Source: an uncultured Clostridia bacterium (GTDB lineage: Bacteria > Bacillota > Clostridia > UBA1212 > UBA1255). Taken from it: a stretch of 43,816 nt of DNA. Of this stretch, positions 7,236 through 16,959 are shown piece after piece; positions within the stretch are counted from its first letter, which is position 1, and every line of letters starts with the position of its first letter. Position numbers and translations under genes: made by a program. The DNA is taken from NCBI GenBank assembly GCA_947625435.1, contig CANQOI010000014.1, forward strand, positions 1 through 43,816. The letters are read 5' to 3'. The notes beneath the pieces were generated by a model that did not search any database, was not told where the DNA came from, and worked only from the letters and a program-made list of their open reading frames with translations.

Positions 7236-10200
7236 ATGAATAAGAAAAAAAAGAAGATTATTCGTAATTCAATCATTATAGGCGTGATAGTCGTTGTACT
7301 CGTTGTGGGCATTGCCGTATACGTCGGCAGATCGACGGATGTGTCTCAGTACAGCGTTGTCAATGTCGATGAGATGGATTTCAACCCGTTCGTATTGAAT
7401 GAGGAACGTCTTGACAACAGCTTTCTGGAATACGGAAAGGTTCTTTCGAAGTACGCTTCCAGAGGATACAAGGCATATACAGGGGACGATATACCTGTTG
7501 ATCCGGAAAGCATATCGGGCAAAGACACGGGCACCGAGTCGGGCGAATTCATGATGCTTAACGACGTTGATGAATATAAAGACGGATTTAAGTATACCGA
7601 TGCGGCGGATGATTCCGAAAAGGTGATAACCGCTCAGGAGAGCGGGGACGCGATATACGTATCCGGGACCACCACGGAATTGTCATTTGACGTTACGATG
7701 GATACGGCCGGTCTTTACTCGCTTTATATGGAGTATCTGATGCTCCCCGGCAGAGATGCCGATATGCTCGTAAATATGACCGTTGACGGTAAGCTCCCGT
7801 TCCTTGAAGCGTCGAATATGTCATTCAAGAGGATGTACAGTTTTTATGACTACGATTACGAAACGAACAAGGATGTAGTGGGAAATCAGATACGGCCGAA
7901 GTCACAGGAAAAATACGGATGGCAGTCTATGGTCATGACGAATCCTGACGGACTTTACAGAAATCCGTATAGATTTTACCTTCAGAAAGGTACGCATCAT
8001 ATAGTTCTTACATTTACACGAGAGGCAGGCGCGGTACGTAACATACGTTTTATTGCTCCTGTCGTTAATCCTTCTTATGAGGAATACAAATCACAGAACG
8101 GCTTCTCGGAAGGCAATGTTTATAAAGGCAATGCCATAAAGACAGAGCTCGAGGTTCCCGATTATACTACCAGCATAAACATACGCATGGAGACGGACAA
8201 CAATTATTATACAAGCTCGGATGCGAGTGTGAAGCCGTATAAAGCAACACTTTTCAATATATTCGGCGGCGATCAGTGGGCATCCGGCGGAGATAAGGTC
8301 GAGTGGTCGTTCAATGTTGAAGAGAGCGGATGGTATGAGCTCGGATTCAGATATAAGTCACAGACGACATATGTTTCTTCATTCAAGGAAGTGGCGATAG
8401 ACGGTAAAGTGCCTTTTGCGGAAATGGAAGAGTACTGCTTCACATATGTTGACGGGTGGACGGCGATGTCACTCATGGATGAGAATCAGAATCCTTATCT
8501 GTTCTATCTCGAGAGCGGAGAGCATACGCTTTCTCTTGTAAATAAAGTAGGTCCGCTCCGCCATTCACTTCAGAAGATAGAAGAGTCCATGGACTCCATT
8601 TCAGAACTCGTAAATAATATAGTTAAAATAACCGCTTCCGCGCGTACTTCCTCCGGCGGATACACGGTAGACACGAACAGAGACTATGACCTTCAGGTTT
8701 ATATACCGACGCTCCAACAGGATCTGAATACATATGCCACTACATTTTCCGAATGTTATGAAGACATAATAAAGCTGAACGGCGGCAAGGTCACATCTTA
8801 TGCTTCGGCCGTCAAGGTCGCGCAGGATCTGTTCGAAGACCTTGACGAGAACATAGAGGATGTTGCGATATCGCTCAACGATATCAACAATGCTCAGACA
8901 GGATTGAGTAATACGATGGTATCCATAAGACAGCAGCCCATCGCCGCAGATTATATGGTGCTGGCTCCTCAGGATTATGATTATCCGGACACGCAGAGTA
9001 ATTTCTTCCAGGGACTTTATGTCGGACTGGTGAGATTCTTCTCATCGTTTGACAACAATAAATATGACAATGCCGGTGCGCGTGAGGGCGTCAGCACAGA
9101 GGGTATGCCCGAGATCGAAGTTTACGTGGCAAGAGGCCGTGAGCATGTCGACATAATGAGAAATCTCGTGAGCGAGGAATTTACGCCCGAATACGGAATC
9201 AAAGTAAATATAAACATGGTCGCGGGATCGTCCGAGGGCCTCATAATGCCGCGTTATGTTGCGGGCACTGCTCCGGATCTGGCGATATCCATAACACCGG
9301 GTAATGTATTTGAATTCGGCATAAGAGGCGCTCTCATAGATCTTGACCGCTTCGAAACGACGACTTACAACGGAGCCGAGGTCGTAGGCTTCAGGGATCT
9401 GTGGGAAAGCTCATTCTATGACGCCGAATTTGTACCGTATCTTTATAAGAGCCACTATTACGGTTTCCCCGAAACGCAGACATGGAGTGCTCTTTTCTAC
9501 AGAACGGATATTTTTGATACGCTCGGTTTAGAGCCGCCGGACACATGGGATGACGTTTATAATATTCTTCCTACATTGAACAATAACGGATACAATTTCT
9601 GTTACAATTATGCCGTGGCGGGATATACTCCTTTCCTTTATCAGTACGGCGGTGATTTCTATGATGCCAACGGCATGGTGTCGGGACTCAGTACAGAGCA
9701 GGCATACGACGGATTCATGGAATATGCGGATCTTTACCTGCAGTACAATTTTGTGTATGCCGCCAACTTCTACATGAGATTCAAATCAGGCGAGATGCCT
9801 ATCGGAATAGGCGATCTGACATTTTACCAGCAGCTTAATTATTCGGCACCGGAGCTTAACGGCAAATGGGCGATGGTACCGGTACCGGGTCATAAAAAGG
9901 TTGTGAACGGTGTCGAAGTTGTCGACAGATCGACAAGCGGTCTCGGTACATGCTGCATTATCATAAACAAGGAAAATCAGAGTGAGGAGAGCCGTCACTA
10001 TGAGGAGTCATGGGCATTCCTGCAGTGGTGGCTGTCGGACAGCGTTCAGTCCGAATACGGAAGAGAAGTGGAAGCTACATTCGGAGTGGCATCAAGATGG
10101 AACCCGGCCAACAAGAATGCGGCACAGACACTCCCGTATACGCAGGAGGAACTTGATGTTATAAACGCACAGTGGGAATGGCTCAAAGAATCACCTAACA

Positions 10201-10391
10201 CAATGGGCGGATACTACACATCAAGATATCTGCTTACCGCACTCAATCAGACGGTAATACAGGGACTGAGCGGAAGAATCGCCCTTGAAGATGCAGTTAA
10301 GATAATCAATAAAGAAATGCGCCGTAAACAGGGAGAGTTCGGCGTGCCTGTTGACGGATCCATTCTTTATGAAACCGCGATCGCGGGGTAA
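7236..10391 (+). CDS. Giant membrane-anchored extracellular solute-binding protein
   Basis: A 1051-residue protein with an N-terminal transmembrane anchor (about 10-32, after a run of lysines) and no lipobox, so it is probably held by an uncleaved helix. Residues about 108-280 and 310-445 look like two related beta-sandwich, carbohydrate-binding-like modules: each contains VDGK/IDGK-LPF/VPF, then NPY-x-FYL and G-x-H-x-L. A helical, perhaps coiled, stretch follows (about 445-590). Residues from about 625 to the end are a family 1 sugar-binding protein (IEVYVARGREH, APDLAISITPG, ETQTWSALFYRTD, WAFLQWWLSD). ATG 7236 is preceded by GGAAGG; 17 more in-frame codons upstream lack a ribosome site. 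Two permease genes follow after 14 bases. Usual binding proteins have about 400-500 residues, so the extra 600 are the odd part. The ligand is unknown. Confidence 0.85.
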   Translation: MNKKKKKIIRNSIIIGVIVVVLVVGIAVYVGRSTDVSQYSVVNVDEMDFNPFVLNEERLDNSFLEYGKVLSKYASRGYKAYTGDDIPVDPESISGKDTGTESGEFMMLNDVDEYKDGFKYTDAADDSEKVITAQESGDAIYVSGTTTELSFDVTMDTAGLYSLYMEYLMLPGRDADMLVNMTVDGKLPFLEASNMSFKRMYSFYDYDYETNKDVVGNQIRPKSQEKYGWQSMVMTNPDGLYRNPYRFYLQKGTHHIVLTFTREAGAVRNIRFIAPVVNPSYEEYKSQNGFSEGNVYKGNAIKTELEVPDYTTSINIRMETDNNYYTSSDASVKPYKATLFNIFGGDQWASGGDKVEWSFNVEESGWYELGFRYKSQTTYVSSFKEVAIDGKVPFAEMEEYCFTYVDGWTAMSLMDENQNPYLFYLESGEHTLSLVNKVGPLRHSLQKIEESMDSISELVNNIVKITASARTSSGGYTVDTNRDYDLQVYIPTLQQDLNTYATTFSECYEDIIKLNGGKVTSYASAVKVAQDLFEDLDENIEDVAISLNDINNAQTGLSNTMVSIRQQPIAADYMVLAPQDYDYPDTQSNFFQGLYVGLVRFFSSFDNNKYDNAGAREGVSTEGMPEIEVYVARGREHVDIMRNLVSEEFTPEYGIKVNINMVAGSSEGLIMPRYVAGTAPDLAISITPGNVFEFGIRGALIDLDRFETTTYNGAEVVGFRDLWESSFYDAEFVPYLYKSHYYGFPETQTWSALFYRTDIFDTLGLEPPDTWDDVYNILPTLNNNGYNFCYNYAVAGYTPFLYQYGGDFYDANGMVSGLSTEQAYDGFMEYADLYLQYNFVYAANFYMRFKSGEMPIGIGDLTFYQQLNYSAPELNGKWAMVPVPGHKKVVNGVEVVDRSTSGLGTCCIIINKENQSEESRHYEESWAFLQWWLSDSVQSEYGREVEATFGVASRWNPANKNAAQTLPYTQEELDVINAQWEWLKESPNTMGGYYTSRYLLTALNQTVIQGLSGRIALEDAVKIINKEMRRKQGEFGVPVDGSILYETAIAG

Positions 10392-10405
10392 GGGAGTGAT
10401 ACTTT

Positions 10406-11383
10406 GTGAGTAATAAAGAAGAGAGAAATAACAAAAAGAAAAACACCGACATGCCCGCTGCTCCCAAGAAAAGATTTTTCAATGTGGAGAAGAGATTCGG
10501 ATATACGATTCATGAAATGTGGACACATAAGATGTCGTACGGACTTATGGCTCCGTTCTTCATACTCTTTATCACGTTTTCATTGATACCTCTTCTGTGG
10601 TCCACGGGTCTCAGCTTTACATATTGGAATATATTTGAGTCTCCGAGATGGACCGGACTGAACAACTATGTATATCTGTTTGTTGATGACTCGCTGTTCC
10701 TGAAGGCGTTTACCAATACGCTCACATATGCGGTCATAGTGGGTCCTGTTTCATATCTCATGTCCTATTTTATAGCATGGTTCATAAATCAGGTTCCGAA
10801 CAAGATAAGGCCTCTTTACGTACTTGCGTTCTATGCTCCCGCCCTTACGAGCGCGATCGCCATGCAGGTCGTATGGTCTGTCATGTTTTCAAACGACAGC
10901 ACAGGATATCTGAACTCGTTACTTCTCAATCTTGGGTTGATCTACGAACCGATACAATGGCTGCAGGATGTAAATTACATAATGCCCGTCATAATCATTG
11001 TTGCCTTGTGGTCAAGCTTGAGTACGCAGTTCCTGGCATTTGTTGCCGGCTTCAGAGGCGTCGACAGAGAACTGTACGATGCGGCTGCGGTTGACGGCGT
11101 AACATCAAGATTCCAGAAACTGTTATATGTTGACGTTCCTCAGACAATGCCGCAGCTCCTTTTCTCGGCTGTTATAACGATAACAAGCTCATTTACTGTC
11201 GGACAGACGATCGTTGCCCATCCGAGCCCGGAAGATTCCGCTCTTACGATAATGCTTCACCTGAGTGACTACTCCGGTACACGTTTTGAGGTTGGATATG
11301 CTTCCGCGATAGCGGTCGTGCTTTCGGTCATGATACTCGGTATCGGACGTGTGGCATTTAAAGTCTTAGGCGAGAAGGAGTGA
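10406..11383 (+). CDS. Sugar ABC transporter permease, MalF/UgpA type (importer 1)
   Basis: A 325-residue integral membrane protein with about six transmembrane helices. The ATPase-contact (EAA) loop is DAAAVDGVTSRFQKLLYVDVP, typical of CUT1 carbohydrate importers. A basic, low-complexity cytoplasmic N-terminus of about 40 residues precedes the first helix. The start is GTG, with GGGAG nine bases upstream. It pairs with the MalG-type permease that follows four bases later, and presumably with the large binding protein just before it. No ATPase is encoded nearby. Confidence 0.9.
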   Translation: MSNKEERNNKKKNTDMPAAPKKRFFNVEKRFGYTIHEMWTHKMSYGLMAPFFILFITFSLIPLLWSTGLSFTYWNIFESPRWTGLNNYVYLFVDDSLFLKAFTNTLTYAVIVGPVSYLMSYFIAWFINQVPNKIRPLYVLAFYAPALTSAIAMQVVWSVMFSNDSTGYLNSLLLNLGLIYEPIQWLQDVNYIMPVIIIVALWSSLSTQFLAFVAGFRGVDRELYDAAAVDGVTSRFQKLLYVDVPQTMPQLLFSAVITITSSFTVGQTIVAHPSPEDSALTIMLHLSDYSGTRFEVGYASAIAVVLSVMILGIGRVAFKVLGEKE

Positions 11384-11387
11384 TGAT

Positions 11388-12257
11388 ATGTTTCAGGTTG
11401 ACGTCGATTATTTAAAAAAAGCTAAAAAGCGAAGAGACCGCGGCAAAGTTGTTATAATATTATTCCTTACTTTAATGGGAGTCTTCTTCCTGCTTCCTTT
11501 GGTTTATCTGTTCTGTACTGCATTTAAACCGCCGGAGGAACTGTTCCTGTACCCGCCTACGTTCTTCGTTAAGAATCCTACAATACAGAATTTTAAGGAC
11601 CTTACGGCGATAACTGCCAACAGCGCAGTGCCTTTTTCAAGGTATCTTTTCAACACAGTGCTTATCACGGTATCGTATATATTCTGTCTTGTTCTGATAT
11701 TGACTATGGCATGTTATCCTCTTTCAAAGCATAAGTTCCCCGGACGTGACGGACTTATGGGCCTTGTGACTACATCGCTTATGTTTGTTGCAGCCGCAGC
11801 TGCCATACCGCAGTACCTTATCATAACAACACTGCATATTGATAACACGTATCTGGTATATATCATACCGGGCCTTGCGAACACGACGTGTCTGTTCCTG
11901 ATGAAACAGTTTTTGGATACTGTTCCGAATGACATATTTGAAGCAGGAAAGATAGACGGCGCATCTGAATGGCAGTTATATACAAAGATAGCTATCCCGC
12001 TTCTGAGAAACGCACAGGCAACCGTGATCATACTCACATTCGGCGGCATATGGGCAGATGCCAGTACATCTACCACTTATATTTATAAAGAGCAGCTCAG
12101 AACGCTCGGATTCTTTATGAATACGATAGGAGGCGGAATTGCCAGAACGGGCGCCGCTGCCGCATCTTCGCTCATTATGACGCTGCCGAGCATCATCATA
12201 TTTATAATACAGCAGAGCCGTGTTATGGATACGATGGCGCATTCGGGTATTAAATAA
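11388..12257 (+). CDS. Sugar ABC transporter permease, MalG/UgpE type (importer 1)
   Basis: A 289-residue CUT1-type permease with about six membrane helices and the EAA loop EAGKIDGASEWQLYTKIAIP. AAGGAG lies seven bases before the ATG and overlaps the end of the preceding permease, which suggests translational coupling. It forms the heterodimeric channel with the preceding gene product. The C-terminus is MDTMAHSGIK, as expected for MalG-like partners. The next gene starts 15 bases later behind GGGAGG. Confidence 0.9.
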   Translation: MFQVDVDYLKKAKKRRDRGKVVIILFLTLMGVFFLLPLVYLFCTAFKPPEELFLYPPTFFVKNPTIQNFKDLTAITANSAVPFSRYLFNTVLITVSYIFCLVLILTMACYPLSKHKFPGRDGLMGLVTTSLMFVAAAAAIPQYLIITTLHIDNTYLVYIIPGLANTTCLFLMKQFLDTVPNDIFEAGKIDGASEWQLYTKIAIPLLRNAQATVIILTFGGIWADASTSTTYIYKEQLRTLGFFMNTIGGGIARTGAAAASSLIMTLPSIIIFIIQQSRVMDTMAHSGIK

Positions 12258-12272
12258 AGGGAGGCAGAGAAC

Positions 12273-14459
12273 ATGAAATTCAAAAAATTTACAGCTCTGG
12301 TTCTGATGTTTTCAATGATCTTCTCGATGGGCACTGCGGTTTTTGCCGAAGAGCCGTATCCTAGTTATATATTGAACACATCGGATTATGACACTTATTC
12401 GAAGCCTATACCCGCACCTTATACAACGCTCACCGTAATAGATTTTAATTCAAAAGAGGCCGGCAAGCTGTCCAATCCGGAAGACATGTTCATTGACGAT
12501 GAAGGTAAGATTTATGTGGCCGACACCGGAAATAACAGGATCGTTGTATATGACAGCGACTACAGCTTCCTGTTTGAGATCAGCAGCACGGGACTGTACA
12601 GCGAAGGAGATCTGTCGGCGCTTAAAGAACCTAAAGGCGTATATGTGAATCCGGATGACGGTGCGATAATAGTAGCGGACTCCGGCAATTCCAGAATCGT
12701 GGAATTTACCAAATACGGTAATCTGCGCTATTCATATCCGAAGCCCGAGGATGAGCTTCTTGCAGCAGATTTTTCATATCAGCCTATCAAAGTCACCAAA
12801 GATACGAGAGGCTTTATGTACGTTGCCAATAACGGTGACAGCAACGGTATCATGCAGCTCAGTTCCAACGGTGAATTTATCAGTTATTACGGAACGAACA
12901 AAGTAAATCTCTCGTTCTGGGAATCTCTTTCAAGAATGCTGTGGAGCAGGGAAGACCGACTCGGTACCGTTGTTACTCTGCCTTACACGTTCACGAACAT
13001 TTATTCCAGTGATGACGGATATATGTATGCGACGACCACCACGGAGACTCCTCCGCAGGTGCGTAAGATAAACATAGGCGGTTCCGATGTTATTTATGCC
13101 GCGTACGATTTCAGGGATATGAGTATAAACGGATACTCGCAGTACAACCAGGTGTTCTGCGATGTGACGGTTGATAAGTATAATAACATGCTCATTGTTG
13201 ACCGTATGTTCGGCCGCATATATGAATACGACGAGAGAGGAAATAACTTGTTTGCCTTCTCGACAAGAGGTACGGGTTACGGACAGCTCTCATATCCTAT
13301 AAGTATTGAGACCGACAATCGCGGCAGAGTCTATGTATTAAACAGATCTTCCGGAAATATAACCGTTTATGAACCGACAGAATTCGCAAACCTCGTACAT
13401 GAAGCAAATTCTCTTTATACTGCCGGCAGATATGAAGAGTCCATGGTTCTGTGGGAGCAGGTTCTTGAAAGAAGCAATTACTACACGTTGGCTCTTATAA
13501 ACATGGGTGATATACTCATGCGTGAAGCGAGCCTCATAAATACCGAAACCGCGAATACTTCGGGAGGATCGGGCACAGAGGCGGAGAATCCGCGCGCGGA
13601 TCTGACGGAAGCGGAGCTCTACGATATGGCTATCGATTATTTCTATGAAGCCGAAAATACAGAGCATGCATCTGAAGCTTTTGAAGAAATAAGATCGATA
13701 TTCCTCAGAAATCATTTTACTACGATAGTAATTGTCGTTGTCGTTCTGTTGCTCGTCTGGGTGGCGTGGACGTCGATCAAAAGAGCAAGAAGACGAAAAT
13801 ACGGGCCTCCTAAAGAAAGGCATAATGCGTGGACCGTCATAACGGGCTTCTTTAAACGGGTAGGCGGTGTGATGCGGCATCCTATTGACGGCTTTGAAGG
13901 AATAAGATATGAGAATCAAGGATCGTATCTCGATATGTTCTTCATAATGTTACTGTACGGACTTATGACCGTTGCAGGCAGATATGCCGTGAGCTTTATA
14001 TACAGAGGAGGTACACCTCTCAGCGTGATAAGGCCCGTCAGTGTATTCTTCTATTCGCTTATTCCTTGGATAGTCGTGTGTGTCGTCAATTACGGAGTTA
14101 CGACTATTATGTACGGTGAAGGCCGGTTCAGGGATGTCATAATAGGCGGTGCATACTGTCACGGACCGCTCATGTTCCTTATACTGCCCGTTTCACTTCT
14201 TACACATGTCCTTACTAATAATGAGGCTTCGATCTATTCGATACTCGAGATGCTGATTTATCTGTGGACTGTTCTGCTCGTGTATTTCTGTATGAAGGGA
14301 GTTCACGGCTTCCACCCTGTTAAAGCGTTTGTCGTATTCATACTGACAGCACTCGGTGTCGCAGCAGTGGCATTACTCTTCTTTATTGTATACGGACTCG
14401 CAGTGCAGATGTTTGACTTCATTGCACAATTCGTTAAGGAGTTGATTTATCTTGCTTAA
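12273..14459 (+). CDS. NHL beta-propeller / TPR / Yip1-like membrane protein
   Basis: A 728-residue multidomain protein. A signal peptide (about 1-25, ending VFAEE) leads to an extracellular NHL-repeat propeller (about 55-365) with repeats such as IYVADTGNNRIVVY, IIVADSGNSRIVEF and RVYVLNRSSGNITVY. A TPR-like helical pair follows (about 370-460). A single helix (482-502) and a basic stretch lead to a Yip1-like bundle of four or five membrane helices (about 530-728) containing HPIDGFEGIRYENQGS. Propeller and TPR should face outside; the basic stretch after the helix should be cytoplasmic. It lies between the two permease pairs and overlaps the next gene by 8 bases, so it is probably a dedicated partner of this transport system. 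The function is unknown; sensing or a scaffold for the binding proteins is speculation. Confidence 0.75.
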   Translation: MKFKKFTALVLMFSMIFSMGTAVFAEEPYPSYILNTSDYDTYSKPIPAPYTTLTVIDFNSKEAGKLSNPEDMFIDDEGKIYVADTGNNRIVVYDSDYSFLFEISSTGLYSEGDLSALKEPKGVYVNPDDGAIIVADSGNSRIVEFTKYGNLRYSYPKPEDELLAADFSYQPIKVTKDTRGFMYVANNGDSNGIMQLSSNGEFISYYGTNKVNLSFWESLSRMLWSREDRLGTVVTLPYTFTNIYSSDDGYMYATTTTETPPQVRKINIGGSDVIYAAYDFRDMSINGYSQYNQVFCDVTVDKYNNMLIVDRMFGRIYEYDERGNNLFAFSTRGTGYGQLSYPISIETDNRGRVYVLNRSSGNITVYEPTEFANLVHEANSLYTAGRYEESMVLWEQVLERSNYYTLALINMGDILMREASLINTETANTSGGSGTEAENPRADLTEAELYDMAIDYFYEAENTEHASEAFEEIRSIFLRNHFTTIVIVVVVLLLVWVAWTSIKRARRRKYGPPKERHNAWTVITGFFKRVGGVMRHPIDGFEGIRYENQGSYLDMFFIMLLYGLMTVAGRYAVSFIYRGGTPLSVIRPVSVFFYSLIPWIVVCVVNYGVTTIMYGEGRFRDVIIGGAYCHGPLMFLILPVSLLTHVLTNNEASIYSILEMLIYLWTVLLVYFCMKGVHGFHPVKAFVVFILTALGVAAVALLFFIVYGLAVQMFDFIAQFVKELIYLA

Positions 14460-16956
14460 GAAAAAGGATAAAAACCAAGACGTAAACAAAGATATACCTG
14501 CATATGAGAATACTAAAAGAGCTAAGGTCGCAAAAGTAGTCAAGATCGTCGTGCCTATAGTGTTGGTACTCGTACTCGCATTTATAATTTTCGAGGTAGC
14601 TACGAGCGACGGACATAAGGTTGTATTCAAAAAGGACGGATTGGAAAGCTCGAGGCAGCTCGCCGCAACCGATACTTCGAAGGGCATAAACGGACAGATG
14701 CTGCAGGATCAGGGTATGACGCTTGTCGCAGAAAACGATTTCCTTAAGCTCAGCTTCTCGAATAAAGAAAATCTGTTCATTATCGAAGACAAGATAAACG
14801 GCGAAGTATTCCGCTCTTATCCCGAGCCTATATATGAGCAGGGACTCGAGGAAGGAGGAGCATCTGACGTAGCCGCCTATGATCTGTCGACCGAAACAGG
14901 ACAATTTATCACATCCCCCGTATTTGTAGGATATACAAAGTCCGGTATGGACGGCGGATTCGTACTCGGAGTGAATCAGATGCCTCATGTCAAAACCGTT
15001 TACTTTATAGAAAACGGCATCAGGCTTCACTATGAGATGAAAGAACTCGAGCTTGAATTCTCCGTTGAGATCACGATAGAAGACAATGAGCTTGTATACA
15101 GGGTTCCCGTTAACGGGATCATTGAACGTGAAACATACGAGTGGGAAGAAGAGGACAGGAGACCGTTGCTGATGTCAATAAGCGTGCTTCCGTATCTGGG
15201 AGCGCACAGGAGCACTCAGAAGGGATATTTTGTTGTGCCGGACGGTTCGGGAGCACTCACTTATTTCGATGTTCCGAGGATCACGAACTACAATGAATAT
15301 TCCAAGCATGTATACGGAACGGATCAGACATTTGATACTTCGGAGAATCCGAGTTACAACGATCAGATAGTAAGCATAGGCGCATACGGAATTGTTGAGA
15401 ACATGGACGGCGACGGGGAAAATAATATCAACGTCTCCGCAAATTCAATGATGACTTCATTTATCGTTGAAGGCGATGCGGATGCAGATCTTAAAATATC
15501 GAATCCCGGCATAAGGAGCCTGCCGTTTTACGCGATATACTTCCAGTACAATTACAGGAATTTCTATAAGCTGCAGATATCGAATTCCGGAACGCAGTAT
15601 GATATGGTCGTGAAGGATATGCAGATAGGTGATGTAGAGCAGCGCATAAGGATCGATACGTCTGAGAATGAGACTTACTCGTATGTCAATGTTGCAAAGA
15701 TAGTGCAGAATAAGCTTATAGATCAGTGGAATGCGCGTTACGGCGAGTCTGTTTCTTTAGGATCCGCCAATGCCGATGTTCCTGTCATGAATGTTAAGAT
15801 GTTCATGGGAGCCGAGAATATATCCGGAGGCGTACTCAATCAGTTGACCGTAATGACCGATTATGAGGATGTTCAGAACATATATAACGAACTCAGTGAA
15901 ATGGGCGCGCCCGAAATAAGGATTTCACTTCTCGGTTGGCAGAATGACGGATATTTCTGGAATTCAACGACAAAACTCAAACCGGACAGCTCATACGGAA
16001 GCAAGGGAGACTTTAAGGACTTGCTTAAGTGGGCTAAGGATAAGGGAATAGAACTGTCTTTGGACAATAATCTCCTCATCGTATACGGTGAGCCGAAAAA
16101 CGGCGCTACACTGCGTAATTCAATAGTTAAGAGCGCAAATACATTTTACGTGAACTATTGGCGGCGCTCCACATCGGGTATGTTCCTGGCTGACGGAGAA
16201 TACTATATCATGAGTCCGGATTATTTCGAACAGGAATTGCTTGAAGATGCCATTGAGAGACTTACCGATTACGGTGCGTCCAATGTCGATCTCCAGCAGC
16301 TCGGGAATATGGTATATTCCGATTACAATGAAGAGCATCCGCTTCACCGTATTCAGTCTATAAACAGATATGTACAGTGGCTGCGCTCATACGGAGAAAA
16401 GTTTGATAAATTAGCTGTATACAACGGCAATGCGTACGCCGTACCTTTCGTTGATACGATAGTGGATATGCCTGTAGGCACATCTTCGCAGATAGTGCTC
16501 GACGATGATATACCGTTCATGCAGCTTGTTTATCACGGAATAGTGAATTATTATTCGCTGCCGGTGAACAGTCAGCCGTATGAAGAGTTTTACACACTTA
16601 AATCCATTGAGTACGGGTCTTTGATGTCGTACGAGATAACCGAACAGGAAACGAGTGAACTTTTCTACACATATTATGACAGTCTCTACCGTTCCGAATA
16701 CAACAACCTTAAAGAAGAGATCGTTGAACGGTATAATATCACAAATGAAGCGGTCAAGCCGTTTGCATCACTTGAAATGACAGATCATTACAGAGTGGAC
16801 GATGACTACGATGTGTTCTGTACTGAATATTCGGACGGGACCAAGGTATATGTCTGCTATGAGACGGGTAATGTGTCCGTTACGGACAGCACAAACGGAA
16901 GGACGATCTCGTTTGACGGAAACGGATATCAAATTTTACAGAAGGGAGGGGAATAA
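14452..16956 (+). CDS. DUF5696-like membrane-anchored protein
   Basis: An 834-residue protein with a basic N-terminus, one transmembrane helix (about 29-49) and a large extracellular part. I recognise it as resembling the DUF5696 family by memory of its VVPDGSGALTYF-type segment (near 260) and its neighbours. Residues from about 450 (ISLLGWQNDGYFW, WAKDKGIELSLDNNLL) look like a TIM-barrel fold, as in glycoside hydrolases, but no catalytic pair can be assigned. The start is TTG 14452, inside the end of the previous gene, with AAGGAG 10 bases upstream; no in-frame ATG lies nearby. The 8-base overlap indicates coupling to the NHL/Yip1 protein. It may bind or process the imported glycan at the cell surface; this is inference. 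Confidence 0.7.
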   Translation: MLKKKDKNQDVNKDIPAYENTKRAKVAKVVKIVVPIVLVLVLAFIIFEVATSDGHKVVFKKDGLESSRQLAATDTSKGINGQMLQDQGMTLVAENDFLKLSFSNKENLFIIEDKINGEVFRSYPEPIYEQGLEEGGASDVAAYDLSTETGQFITSPVFVGYTKSGMDGGFVLGVNQMPHVKTVYFIENGIRLHYEMKELELEFSVEITIEDNELVYRVPVNGIIERETYEWEEEDRRPLLMSISVLPYLGAHRSTQKGYFVVPDGSGALTYFDVPRITNYNEYSKHVYGTDQTFDTSENPSYNDQIVSIGAYGIVENMDGDGENNINVSANSMMTSFIVEGDADADLKISNPGIRSLPFYAIYFQYNYRNFYKLQISNSGTQYDMVVKDMQIGDVEQRIRIDTSENETYSYVNVAKIVQNKLIDQWNARYGESVSLGSANADVPVMNVKMFMGAENISGGVLNQLTVMTDYEDVQNIYNELSEMGAPEIRISLLGWQNDGYFWNSTTKLKPDSSYGSKGDFKDLLKWAKDKGIELSLDNNLLIVYGEPKNGATLRNSIVKSANTFYVNYWRRSTSGMFLADGEYYIMSPDYFEQELLEDAIERLTDYGASNVDLQQLGNMVYSDYNEEHPLHRIQSINRYVQWLRSYGEKFDKLAVYNGNAYAVPFVDTIVDMPVGTSSQIVLDDDIPFMQLVYHGIVNYYSLPVNSQPYEEFYTLKSIEYGSLMSYEITEQETSELFYTYYDSLYRSEYNNLKEEIVERYNITNEAVKPFASLEMTDHYRVDDDYDVFCTEYSDGTKVYVCYETGNVSVTDSTNGRTISFDGNGYQILQKGGE

Positions 16957-16959
16957 TGC

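Noticed and set aside
13338-13919. Open frame of 193 codons on the minus strand
   Set aside because: Shadow of the TPR/Yip1 part of the 12273-14459 gene; its translation shows no fold or motif.
14434-15030. Open frame of 198 codons on the minus strand
   Set aside because: Antisense to the start of the DUF5696-like gene, which has a supported start and membrane helix.
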